From: Spirochaetia bacterium
GTDB taxonomy: Bacteria; Spirochaetota; Spirochaetia; Treponematales; Treponemataceae
Direction: 5' to 3'
Assembly (NCBI GenBank): GCA_022773305.1
Contig: JALFAW010000088.1
Span: 1 to 55,735, forward strand
Length of the DNA stretch: 55,735 nt
Shown: one piece after another, positions 35,616 to 43,576 of the stretch
Layout of the letters: each line of letters starts with the position of its first letter
Numbering within the stretch: position 1 is the first letter of the stretch
Position numbers and translations under genes: made by a program
The notes under the pieces: model-generated
Seen by the model: only the letters and a program-made list of their open reading frames with translations
Told to the model about the DNA's origin: nothing
Database searches by the model: none

Positions 35616-36425
35616 TTATTTTGCCGAAATTTTCATAATTTTTGCAGAACCTTCTACAGTCACTTTTTCTCCAGGTAAAACTGCATAAATTTCTTCAGCT
35701 TTGATTGGAGAAGCAATTTTTTCATTCGAAGCTTTGATTACTGCGTTTTGTGAAGACAAAACATATAAAAGTTGAGTTGATTTTGGAGCACTTCCTTGAG
35801 GACATAGCATACTCCATCCACCTTTTACATCAATCTCATCTAAAGAAAAATATTCACATTCAAAATGTTTGTCAAACTGGGCAATAGGAATCATATCATC
35901 CTTTTTTATTACTGAAAGACCTTTTTCTATATGAACCTCTCTTCCCCGCCCCCAATCATAAAGGCGGTAAGTTAAATCACAAGATTGTTGAACTTCCAAA
36001 AGTCGAAGACCAGCTCCAATAGCATGAACTGTACCTGCAGGAATGTAAATAAAATCTCCTTTTTGTACTTTTACAAAATTTAGATACTGTTCCAAAGTAT
36101 TATCTTTTATAGCTTTTGCAAGAACTTCATTTGAAAAACCATCTCTGATACCGTAAACTAATTTTGCATCTTCTGTGGCATCCAATACATACCAACACTC
36201 TGTTTTTCCACAGTTACCAACACCTTCCAATTTCACGGCAAATTCATCATCAGGATGAACCTGAATAGAAAGAGTGTCATTTGCCTGAATAATTTTCACG
36301 AGCAAAGGATATTCTCCGCCTATGGCGTTTTTTAAATCATTTTGACAACCATTTGGATGTGTAGAAGCTATCCAAAGTTCATGACCCCAAATTTTCTCTG
36401 ATTTTATTGATTCTAGTTTAAGCAT
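35616..36425 (-). CDS. manA: Mannose-6-phosphate isomerase, type I
   Basis: 269 residues, the short Bacillus-like form. Interconverts mannose 6-phosphate and fructose 6-phosphate. Zinc ligands are in LSIQVHPDDEFA and KTECWYVLDA, and IPAGTVHAIGAGLRLLEVQQ is the conserved core cupin segment with the active-site region LTYRLYDWGR. Starts 3 bp after the nucleotidyltransferase gene, so the two form an operon and plausibly act in mannose activation. Another cupin sugar isomerase is possible but less likely. Confidence 0.9.
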   Translation of the reverse strand: MLKLESIKSEKIWGHELWIASTHPNGCQNDLKNAIGGEYPLLVKIIQANDTLSIQVHPDDEFAVKLEGVGNCGKTECWYVLDATEDAKLVYGIRDGFSNEVLAKAIKDNTLEQYLNFVKVQKGDFIYIPAGTVHAIGAGLRLLEVQQSCDLTYRLYDWGRGREVHIEKGLSVIKKDDMIPIAQFDKHFECEYFSLDEIDVKGGWSMLCPQGSAPKSTQLLYVLSSQNAVIKASNEKIASPIKAEEIYAVLPGEKVTVEGSAKIMKISAK

Positions 36426-36428
36426 TTT

Positions 36429-37343
36429 TTATTTTTCCCACAATTTTTCAGGATAATAACCAGATTGTATTTTTTTAGCTATTTCATCTTTTACAATCTG
36501 TCTATCTTCGGGATAAGTCATACCAAACCAAGTTTCAGTAGAATTAAAGAACTTAATAATCCCTTTTTTATGTTCAATAATATCACCAGCCGAAACAGGT
36601 AAAAGTGCTTCTGCTTTTGGAGCTTCAACGTTATTTTTGATAAAATTTTCCCAATAAACATTAAATTCTTCAAATGCTTTTGGTGAAAAACCAAAAAGGT
36701 TCATACTTACCCATTCTTTTCCAGTAAGAATTTTCTTTTCTCCATCTGGCATTTCACTAATAATTTTATCATTTTCATCATAGTAAATTTTTAAATTCTC
36801 AACAATAGAATCAAGCTGACCGTCTTTTACAGTACAAACACCACGACTAACTGAACCAGAGCGACTCATTGTATTTCCTAAAACATAACCAACCATTGCA
36901 TGCTCAGTTGAATCATTATCTATAGAAGAAAGATAACCACCAAGAACTTCAAAAGCCTGTCTTCCATAATAATCATCTGAATTTATAACCGCAAAAGGAG
37001 TATTAATTGCTTTTTCTGCACACAAAACAGCATGAGTTGTTCCCCAAGGTTTCTGTCGGTTTTCAGACAATTTTATCTGTTCAGGTGTCAAAAGAGATTC
37101 TCTTTGCTGGAAAACATATTCTGCATCACAATTTTTTGCAATTCTGTCAAAAAGTCTTTCTCTAAAAGCCTGTTCAATATCTTTTCTGATGATAAATACT
37201 ACTTTTCCAAAACCGCTTTTTATTGCATCATAAGTTGCAAAATCCAAAAGACATTCGTTATTCTGTCCAACTGCATCAATCTGTTTTACACCACCATAAC
37301 GGCTTCCCATTCCAGCTGCCAATACTAATAAAGTTGGTTTCAT
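36429..37343 (-). CDS. Sugar-phosphate nucleotidyltransferase-like protein
   Basis: 304 residues with a nucleotidyltransferase fold: LVLAAGMGSRYGGVKQID is the NTP-binding loop, KPWGTTHAVLCAEKAI the sugar-binding region, and FAVINSDDYYGRQAF carries the metal-binding Asp pair. Enzymes of this fold join NTP and a sugar 1-phosphate. The pairing with manA suggests a mannose 1-phosphate guanylyltransferase-type activity, but this subfamily is uncharacterised and the specific substrate is an inference. GAGG precedes the ATG. Confidence 0.75.
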   Translation of the reverse strand: MKPTLLVLAAGMGSRYGGVKQIDAVGQNNECLLDFATYDAIKSGFGKVVFIIRKDIEQAFRERLFDRIAKNCDAEYVFQQRESLLTPEQIKLSENRQKPWGTTHAVLCAEKAINTPFAVINSDDYYGRQAFEVLGGYLSSIDNDSTEHAMVGYVLGNTMSRSGSVSRGVCTVKDGQLDSIVENLKIYYDENDKIISEMPDGEKKILTGKEWVSMNLFGFSPKAFEEFNVYWENFIKNNVEAPKAEALLPVSAGDIIEHKKGIIKFFNSTETWFGMTYPEDRQIVKDEIAKKIQSGYYPEKLWEK

Positions 37344-37408
37344 TTATTTACCTCATTTTCAATTAATTTTTATATTTTTTTTACTTCATTTTAAGTAAAA
37401 TAACTTTA

Positions 37409-38113
37409 CTACAATTTTAATGCTGTTTCAAGTGCCAAAACCATCATATCTTTAAAAGTTGTTTGACGCTCGAGAGCAGTTGTCTGTTCGCCCGTTGCAA
37501 TATTATCACTTATAGTTAAAATTGCTAAAGCTTTTCTATTAAACTCTGCTGCAAGTGTATACAATTCTGCTGCTTCCATTTCTATGGCTGCAATGCCAAA
37601 CTTTTTCCACATTTTCCAGGTTTCTCTTTCATCGTAAAAACGGTCAGATGAAACACAGGGTTTAACAATCGGTTTTAATTCCAGTTCAAGTGCAGTATGA
37701 TAAGCTTTATCGAGAAGTTCAAAATCAGGAATTGGAGCAAAATGATTGATACCAAAACGCTGAGTTTGCAAAGCTGAATCTGAACAAGCTGCATTTGCAA
37801 TCACAATACTTCTACATGGTACATTTTCACTGACTGAACCTGCTGTTCCAATTCTAATGGCATTTTTTACATCATAGAATTGAAAAAGTTCCTGAACATA
37901 GATTGATAAAGAAGGTTGTCCCATTCCAGTTCCCTGAACTGAAATTTTTTTTCCTTTATAATAACCTGTAAACCCAAACATTCCACGAACTTCGTTATAA
38001 CATTCTGCATTTTCTAAGAAATTTTCTGCGATAAACTTAGCACGGAGAGGATCACCAGGCAACAATATTGTATCCGCAATTACTCCTTGTGGAGCTTGAA
38101 TATGTGTACTCAT
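37409..38113 (-). CDS. deoD: Purine-nucleoside phosphorylase, DeoD type
   Basis: 234 residues from ATG 38113; the track start is eight codons upstream. Phosphate-dependent cleavage of purine nucleosides in salvage. Motifs: LPGDPLRAKFIAENFLENA, VRGMFGFTGYYKG, GTGMGQPSLSIYVQEL, IRIGTAGSV and EMEAAELYTLAAEFNRKAL, with the catalytic Asp in TISDNIATGEQT. The trimer-of-dimers (hexameric) class. No Shine-Dalgarno sequence; TATAAT lies 7 nt before the ATG, predicting a leaderless mRNA. Confidence 0.95.
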   Translation of the reverse strand: MSTHIQAPQGVIADTILLPGDPLRAKFIAENFLENAECYNEVRGMFGFTGYYKGKKISVQGTGMGQPSLSIYVQELFQFYDVKNAIRIGTAGSVSENVPCRSIVIANAACSDSALQTQRFGINHFAPIPDFELLDKAYHTALELELKPIVKPCVSSDRFYDERETWKMWKKFGIAAIEMEAAELYTLAAEFNRKALAILTISDNIATGEQTTALERQTTFKDMMVLALETALKL

Positions 38114-38120
38114 ACTTTTG

Positions 38121-38126
38121 ATTATA
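38121..38126 (-). promoter_or_regulatory. -10 element of deoD, leaderless type
   Basis: Perfect TATAAT on the minus strand, 7 nt from the ATG. The -35 region is a T-run (TTTATT at 16 bp), not a good TTGACA. Same ATAATCAAAAGTATG string as xerC. Confidence 0.6.
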
Positions 38127-38211
38127 TCAATAAACAAAAAAAAATAAAGCGAAAATTTTATATTTTTTGAAAAATATACAAATTTTTACTTGTATTTAAT
38201 AATAATTATGC

Positions 38212-38217
38212 TATACT
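38212..38217 (+). promoter_or_regulatory. -10 element of nfeD, leaderless type
   Basis: TATACT (38212-38217) is followed by 7 nt and the ATG at 38225, with a possible -35 TTGTAT 16 bp upstream. No ribosome-binding site fits between. Confidence 0.55.
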
Positions 38218-38224
38218 AAAAAAT

Positions 38225-38683
38225 ATGAATGAATTTATTATTAATTATGGATCATGGATTTGGATTGGAATTCTTGTTATCAGTTGTTTTATAGAAGCTT
38301 TCACCTTCGGACTTACTACTATTTGGGCAGCAATAGCAGCTATTCCATTAATTTTTATTGCACGAACAGGATTAGCTTTTCAGTGGCAAATTCTCATATT
38401 TTTACTGATTACTTTAGTCTTAATCATATTTACTAGACCTTTTGCCATCAAAAAGTTAAAAACTGGAAAATCAAAAACTAATGCTGAAACAATTATCGGG
38501 CAGGAAGTTTTGATTACAAAAACAATCAGTAATTTTGAAAAGGGGGAAGCTAAGGCAAAAAATGGTGTTATTTGGACTGCTATATCTAAGGATAATATTA
38601 TATTGAAAAAAGGAACAGTTTGTTCTGTCGTTTCTATTGAAGGAAACACAATTTGTGTAGAAGAAAAAAAAGAGGTAAATTAA
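38225..38683 (+). CDS. nfeD: NfeD-like membrane protein
   Basis: 152 residues: three to four N-terminal membrane segments (WIWIGILVISCFIEAF, IWAAIAAIPLIFIA, WQILIFLLITLVLIIF) and a C-terminal OB-fold typical of NfeD (IIGQEVLITKTISNFEKGEA, VWTAISKDNIILKKGTVCSV). NfeD proteins partner with stomatin/SPFH proteins in membrane microdomains and quality control; exactly such a gene follows, overlapping by one base (TAATG). The short form lacks the N-terminal protease domain of long NfeD. Confidence 0.88.
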   Translation: MNEFIINYGSWIWIGILVISCFIEAFTFGLTTIWAAIAAIPLIFIARTGLAFQWQILIFLLITLVLIIFTRPFAIKKLKTGKSKTNAETIIGQEVLITKTISNFEKGEAKAKNGVIWTAISKDNIILKKGTVCSVVSIEGNTICVEEKKEVN

Positions 38684-39567
38684 TGATTTATATTTTTATT
38701 GCAATTTTTATTATTATTTTGATTATGATTATTGTGAACATTCGCGTTGTTTCACAATCACAAGCATTTATTATTGAAAGATTGGGCGGTTATCATTCTA
38801 CGTGGAATGTTGGAATTCATGTAAAGATGCCGTTTATCGATAAGATTATTAACAAAATGTCACTAAAGGAAAAAGTTTTTGATTTTCCGCCTCAGCCTGT
38901 CATCACAAAAGATAACGTAACTATGATGATTGACACTGTTGTTTATTTTCAAATTACAGATCCAAAACTTTACACTTATGGCGTGGAAAAACCTATAAAT
39001 GCACTTGAAAACCTTTCTGCAACCACTTTGCGAAATATTATCGGTGAACTTGAACTTGATGAATCACTAACTAGTAGAGATGTGATTAACACAAAAATGC
39101 GTTCAATTCTAGATGAAGCAACAGACCCATGGGGCATAAAAGTGAACCGTGTTGAAGTAAAGAATATTGAACCTCCACAAGCAATCAGGGAAGCTATGGA
39201 AAAACAGATGAAAGCAGAACGTGAACGTCGTGAACAGATTTTGATTGCTGAAGGACATAAACAATCTGCTATTTTGGAAGCTGAAGGAAAAAAACAGGCT
39301 TTAATTCTTGAAGCAGAAGCTGAAAAAGAAGCTGCCATTCAAAAAGCAAAAGGCGAAGCACAAGCCATTCTTGAAGTTCAACAGGCAAAAGCTGAAGGTT
39401 TAAAAATGATAAAAGAAGCTGGCATGGACGATAAAGTGATTAAACTTAGGAGTCTTGAAGCATTTGAAGTAGCTGCAAATGGTCAGGCAACAAAAATAAT
39501 TATTCCGTCAGAGATTCAAAACATGGCTGGAGTTGTAGAATCAATCACTCAAGTAATTAAAAAATAA
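38683..39567 (+). CDS. SPFH/stomatin-like membrane protein
   Basis: 294 residues from ATG 38683 (AGGTAAATTA upstream), ten codons inside the track ORF. One N-terminal membrane anchor (MIYIFIAIFIIILIMIIVNI), then the SPFH (band 7) domain starting VVSQSQAFIIERLGGYHSTW with VITKDNVTMMIDTVVYFQIT, then a long charged coiled coil rich in EAEGKKQALILEAEAEKEAA. Related to QmcA and stomatins: oligomeric scaffolds in the cytoplasmic membrane. Operon partner of nfeD, the common arrangement. Confidence 0.93.
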   Translation: MIYIFIAIFIIILIMIIVNIRVVSQSQAFIIERLGGYHSTWNVGIHVKMPFIDKIINKMSLKEKVFDFPPQPVITKDNVTMMIDTVVYFQITDPKLYTYGVEKPINALENLSATTLRNIIGELELDESLTSRDVINTKMRSILDEATDPWGIKVNRVEVKNIEPPQAIREAMEKQMKAERERREQILIAEGHKQSAILEAEGKKQALILEAEAEKEAAIQKAKGEAQAILEVQQAKAEGLKMIKEAGMDDKVIKLRSLEAFEVAANGQATKIIIPSEIQNMAGVVESITQVIKK

Positions 39568-39574
39568 CCTTACA

Positions 39575-39621
39575 AACACAATAATCAAATGGTATCGCTA
39601 ATACTGATTGATTATTGTGTT
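39575..39621. terminator. Inverted repeat between convergent genes
   Basis: A perfect 14-bp inverted repeat, AACACAATAATCAA (39575-39588) and TTGATTATTGTGTT (39608-39621), lies between the SPFH gene and the histidine kinase. AT-rich, without a strong T tract, so termination is plausible but not certain. Confidence 0.45.
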
Positions 39622-39674
39622 CATGTTATTGGAACTATCCTTCAGAAATACTTACTAAATTAGATTTACAAATG

Positions 39675-41801
39675 TTATATTATATTATTACTTGAATGTA
39701 AGTTTACTGTTACTATAACACATGTTCCGCTTGGTTTATTTTGTTCTATTTTGAATTCAGCTCCAATTTGATTAGCACGATATTCCATAGAATTCATTCC
39801 AATACCTTTTTTCTCTTTTATTGCATTTTTGCTTATACCACAACCATTATCACAAACTTTGGCGATTATTTTATTTTTTTCAGAGTTAACAGAAACTTCA
39901 ACTTTTGACGCTTTAGAATGTTTAAGAACATTATGTAAAGCTTCCTGAATGATTCTAAAAAGATTTAACAATTTGATTTTATCAAAAACTAGATTTTCAT
40001 TAACATTCCATTTATAATCACACGAAATTCCTGATTGAATCGAAAACGAATTACACAAATTACACAAACTGTTATTCATACCTAGACTATCTAGTTCCAC
40101 AGGATATGAATTATGAGCATATTGTCGAGTACACTGCAAAGTTTCTCCTGTAAGCTGAGCAAGTTCAACCATCTGTTCTTTTGTGACAGGTACAGTTTGA
40201 TTTGAATAACTACGACATAACATTGAAATACCAGCCAAACGTTGGCATATATCATCATGCAAATCATTGCTGAACCGTTGTCGTTCAAGTTCGCTTATCT
40301 TTAACACTTCTGCTTCAACTTTCATTCGTTGATTATTTGCTTTTACAAGTTCTTTTGTTCGCTTTGTAACTTCTTTTTCAAGATATTCAGAATATTTTTC
40401 TTTTTCCTCTAGAGATTTTAATCGGTTTAATACTTGTGCAATATTATTTGAAATTGAAGTAATGTATGGGAGTAAAACATGAGAAGCTTCATAAAGTATA
40501 CACCCAATAATATCATCACCAGAACGCAGGTATTTAAATATCAAAGAAGTTTGTTTTGAATTATCAATTCCAAGGAATTTTTGATAAAAATCTCCAAAAG
40601 TAATAGTTTTTCCTTTTGAAAAATCAAAAAATTCGTTTTTATTTCTTTTAACATAAATAGGAAGAACATATAATTGATTATTTTTTACTGATTTTTTTAA
40701 TTCATATTCTTTAAACTTCAAAATGCAGAAACTAGTAACTTCAAGTTGTGAAATATTTTCAGATATCACATAATTCAATCCGTCAATAGAGGAAATATTA
40801 TTCATCTGCTGAGCAATTCTGTTTACAATTCGCAAAATATTTTCAGAACGAACATATTTTGACTGAATATGCTTTAAAAATTTTTGCATATCATTATTTT
40901 TATTCTGTTCTATTAATATGTCTTCTGTTTGTTTTAGTAAATCATAATTACATCCACAGGAATTTCTATACATCACTTTTGATTCAATGAAAGTTTCATC
41001 ACTTACTGATTTTTTTTCAACAAATTCTTTAATCAATTCCAATGATTTTTCACCAATCTCTTCTAAAGGTTGATGAATTGTTGTCAAAGCTGGAATTTCA
41101 AATTTTGCTTGAGGAACATCATCGAAACCAGTTACGGCACATTCTTTCATGTTTAATCTTTCGCTATTCATTTTGAAAAATTTATAAATTCCAAGTGCCA
41201 TATTATCATTTGCACAAACTACGACATCAGGCAGATTATCATCATTTTCCTGCAGATATTCTTCCAAAGCTTGAATAGCCACATGCTCCAAAAAAAAACC
41301 ATATTTTATCGTATATTGCAAATCGGAAAACCATGGTTGATATGCATCAAGAGTTTTTTTGAAAATCTGTTCTCGTAAAATAGCATCGTGGTGTTTAGGA
41401 CTTCCTCCAATATACAAAAATTTTTTGTAATTGTGTTTTAAAATAAGATGTTCCACAAGTTCTTTCATTGACTCATCAGTTTCAATCATTAAAGAAGGCA
41501 CATTTTTGATTTTTTGTCCTACAGAAATGACAGGAATATTTTCCCAATATTTTTGAATATCTTCTTTTTTTGAAAAAGCAAAATTATCAGTAATAACAGA
41601 CGTTAGTAAAATTATTCCATCTACATTAAAAAAATGTTTCTTTGGAAATTGAGAAACAAGTTCCTCCATTGACATATTTTTATTGTCTTGTTGAAAACAA
41701 ACTATTTCAACCCCATGTTCTTTTGCTTTTTTTACGATACCTTTGTATACAGATATCTGATATTCTTCATCTAAAAGATTTAAAAACAATCCTATGCGCA
41801 T
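39675..41801 (-). CDS. Cytoplasmic histidine kinase with periplasmic-binding-protein-like sensor domain
   Basis: 708 residues from ATG 41801; the track adds 37 codons that would overlap the divergent gene. Residues 1-290 form a LacI/Peripla_BP-type ligand-binding domain (MRIGLFLNLLDEEYQ, CANDNMALGIYKFF, TTIHQPLEEIG, then RNSCGC). There is no DNA-binding or membrane segment, so sensing is intracellular. 300-450 resembles a GAF region; 465-505 is a coiled coil. The kinase is HisKA_3 type: His515 in LHDDICQRLAG, N-box EALHNVLKHSKAS, DNGCG and GIGMNSMEYR. It very likely phosphorylates the divergent NarL-type regulator. Ligand unknown, perhaps a sugar. Confidence 0.88.
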   Translation of the reverse strand: MRIGLFLNLLDEEYQISVYKGIVKKAKEHGVEIVCFQQDNKNMSMEELVSQFPKKHFFNVDGIILLTSVITDNFAFSKKEDIQKYWENIPVISVGQKIKNVPSLMIETDESMKELVEHLILKHNYKKFLYIGGSPKHHDAILREQIFKKTLDAYQPWFSDLQYTIKYGFFLEHVAIQALEEYLQENDDNLPDVVVCANDNMALGIYKFFKMNSERLNMKECAVTGFDDVPQAKFEIPALTTIHQPLEEIGEKSLELIKEFVEKKSVSDETFIESKVMYRNSCGCNYDLLKQTEDILIEQNKNNDMQKFLKHIQSKYVRSENILRIVNRIAQQMNNISSIDGLNYVISENISQLEVTSFCILKFKEYELKKSVKNNQLYVLPIYVKRNKNEFFDFSKGKTITFGDFYQKFLGIDNSKQTSLIFKYLRSGDDIIGCILYEASHVLLPYITSISNNIAQVLNRLKSLEEKEKYSEYLEKEVTKRTKELVKANNQRMKVEAEVLKISELERQRFSNDLHDDICQRLAGISMLCRSYSNQTVPVTKEQMVELAQLTGETLQCTRQYAHNSYPVELDSLGMNNSLCNLCNSFSIQSGISCDYKWNVNENLVFDKIKLLNLFRIIQEALHNVLKHSKASKVEVSVNSEKNKIIAKVCDNGCGISKNAIKEKKGIGMNSMEYRANQIGAEFKIEQNKPSGTCVIVTVNLHSSNNII

Positions 41802-41808
41802 ATAAATA

Positions 41809-41840
41809 ATTATACAATATTTTTGAATTTGTGGTATAAT
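41809..41840. promoter_or_regulatory. Paired divergent leaderless promoters of the kinase/regulator
   Basis: In the 46 bp between the two start codons lie two perfect TATAAT boxes back to back: minus strand 41814-41809 for the kinase and plus strand 41835-41840 for the regulator. Each ends exactly 7 nt before its ATG. Neither gene has a Shine-Dalgarno sequence. Each -35 region overlaps the other promoter and is weak, so activation by the response regulator is plausible. Confidence 0.65.
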
Positions 41841-41847
41841 TATTTTT

Positions 41848-42498
41848 ATGGAATGTTCAGTTATTATTATAGATGACCATCCGCTTTTCAGTCGCGGATT
41901 AGCACAACTCATAGAAACTCAAAAAGATTTTAAAGTTGTTGGAATGGCAAAAGACAGAATCGAAGCACTAGATTTGATTAATAAAACCACTACAGATTTA
42001 GTGATTCTCGATTTAAATCTAGGACAAGAAGATGGACTTGAATTGATTAAAGATATTCTTTCATTTAATTCCCACATAAAAATTCTCGTTCTTTCAATGC
42101 ATGATGAAAGATTTTATGCAGAACGTGCTTTAAAAGCTGGTGCAAAAGGTTACATAATGAAAGCCGAAGCAGAATCTCAAGTCATAAATGCATTAAAAAC
42201 AGTTAAAAATGGCGATATTTATTTAAGTGAAAATGAAAAGAAAAGGATGAAGGAACTTCTTCAAGGAGATTCAGATAATTCTGATAAGTTTGCAACAATT
42301 TCTACTCTTTCCGATAGACAATTACAGATTTTTTCATTGATTGGAAAAGGTTTAGGTACAGTAGATATTGCAAAAAAACTTAATTTAAGTATTAAAACTA
42401 TTGATACTCACAAAGAGAATATAAAAGCAAAACTTCACTGCACTTCTTCAGCCGAATTGAGACAAATGGCAATAAACTGGACTAGCAAAGCAGACTAA
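41848..42498 (+). CDS. NarL/FixJ-family response regulator
   Basis: 216 residues. Receiver domain with IIIDDHPLFSRGLAQL, phosphoacceptor Asp55 (LVILDLNLGQEDG), LVLSMHDE and the Lys in KGYIMKAEAE; C-terminal LuxR-type HTH beginning LSDRQLQIFSLIGKG with VDIAKKLNLSIKTIDTHKEN. It should bind DNA on phosphorylation by the adjacent kinase. Target genes are not evident; candidates are its own intergenic region and carbohydrate genes. Confidence 0.93.
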   Translation: MECSVIIIDDHPLFSRGLAQLIETQKDFKVVGMAKDRIEALDLINKTTTDLVILDLNLGQEDGLELIKDILSFNSHIKILVLSMHDERFYAERALKAGAKGYIMKAEAESQVINALKTVKNGDIYLSENEKKRMKELLQGDSDNSDKFATISTLSDRQLQIFSLIGKGLGTVDIAKKLNLSIKTIDTHKENIKAKLHCTSSAELRQMAINWTSKAD

Positions 42499-42532
42499 AA
42501 ATCACTTTTTTATAATTATTAACTAATAAACG

Positions 42533-42569
42533 AAAAAAGACAGGTTTGTTCAAAAGCCTGTCTTTTTTT
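42533..42569. terminator. Bidirectional terminator between the regulator and cheY
   Basis: AAAAAAGACAGG (42533-42544) pairs with CCTGTCTTTTTTT (42557-42569) across a 12-nt loop. T-tracts occur on both strands, so it can end both convergent transcripts. Confidence 0.85.
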
Positions 42570-42596
42570 ATATTAAAAAAAACTATTAACTATTGT

Positions 42597-43031
42597 CTAT
42601 TGCAAAACTTTAGCAATACGTTCCAAAACCTTTTTGCGGTCAAGAGGTTTTATAATATAACTCTTTGCACCAGTCATTAAAGATTTTTTTACCAGTTCTT
42701 CTTTACCAAGAGCACTTACCATTACAACCTTTGCATTTTTATCAAAAGCCATAATCTGTTCCAAAGCAGTAATTCCGTCCATCTTTGGCATTGTAATATC
42801 CATAGTTACAAGGTCAACATTTGGACACAATTCCTTATATTTATCAACACCTTCTTTTCCATCAGCTGCAGTTGCAATAACTTCGTAACATTCGCTTGAC
42901 AGAATCTGACTAAGCTGTTTTGCAACGAACATTGAGTCATCTACAACTAAAACTTTATATGGAGTTCCATCTGCTTTTTTTCCTTCAGGTGGACGGTCAT
43001 TGATAGTTGGATAATCTTGTGTTGTTTTCAT
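42597..43031 (-). CDS. cheY: Chemotaxis response regulator CheY
   Basis: 144-residue single receiver domain with a 25-residue N-terminal extension. VLVVDDSMFVAKQLSQIL, the phosphoacceptor in VDLVTMDITMPKMDGITAL, VVMVSALGKEELV and KSYIIKPLDRKKVL cover the acidic pocket, Thr/Ser and Lys positions. Phospho-CheY binds FliM/FliN to change flagellar rotation. AGGAG precedes the ATG. Last gene of the cheA operon, next to the CheX phosphatase that acts on it. Confidence 0.95.
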   Translation of the reverse strand: MKTTQDYPTINDRPPEGKKADGTPYKVLVVDDSMFVAKQLSQILSSECYEVIATAADGKEGVDKYKELCPNVDLVTMDITMPKMDGITALEQIMAFDKNAKVVMVSALGKEELVKKSLMTGAKSYIIKPLDRKKVLERIAKVLQ

Positions 43032-43074
43032 ATTGTCTCCTAAGAGAGCAAATAAATTGCTCTATTTATTTTTT

Positions 43075-43557
43075 TTAAGCACGTTCCCTAATAGAAACAT
43101 TAACTTCAATTTTACCACAATCTGAAAGAAGAGGTACAATTAAAGCTTCAACGCTATCTGTAGTTCCACCCAAAGCAGCAATTTCCATTTTCTGACCAAC
43201 AAAAAGAGCTGGAGGTGTTAAGTCGAACCGGAATCCCAATTCATGCAACTTTGTAACAGCCTGAGCAGTAATCAAATTTGCCAATTCACTGATTGTAGCT
43301 TTTGCCAAATCATCAAATTCTGGCAATTTCTCACCATTCATTGCAGAAGCAATATTTAAAGCAGTTTCCATAGTCATATCAAAAAGAACACGACCTTCTA
43401 CATCACCTGCCAAGCCAACCAAAGCAGCAACACCCATAACCGGCATAGCAGTTGATTTTAAATACAAATCTCCACGTTTTACTTCTGCACCACCAAGAAC
43501 TTCTTGAAGAACTCTAAAAGAAGTTTCAACAAATGGATTAATATACTCTACTCGCAT
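43075..43557 (-). CDS. cheX: CheY-P phosphatase CheX
   Basis: 160 residues with the CheX fold; the active-site helix reads FDDLAKATISELANLITAQA, containing the conserved E-x2-N of the CheC/CheX/FliY family (ELAN). Starts MRVEYINPFVETSFRVLQEV as in other spirochaete CheX. CheX dephosphorylates CheY-P and replaces CheZ in spirochaetes. Between the cheW-cheR-like gene and cheY. Confidence 0.95.
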   Translation of the reverse strand: MRVEYINPFVETSFRVLQEVLGGAEVKRGDLYLKSTAMPVMGVAALVGLAGDVEGRVLFDMTMETALNIASAMNGEKLPEFDDLAKATISELANLITAQAVTKLHELGFRFDLTPPALFVGQKMEIAALGGTTDSVEALIVPLLSDCGKIEVNVSIRERA

Positions 43558-43576
43558 ATTTATCTCCTATATTTTT

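Noticed and set aside
39675-41912. Longer histidine kinase start at 41912
   Set aside because: The extra 37 codons would overlap the divergent regulator by 65 bp and cover both promoters; ATG 41801 sits at the expected position after TATAAT.
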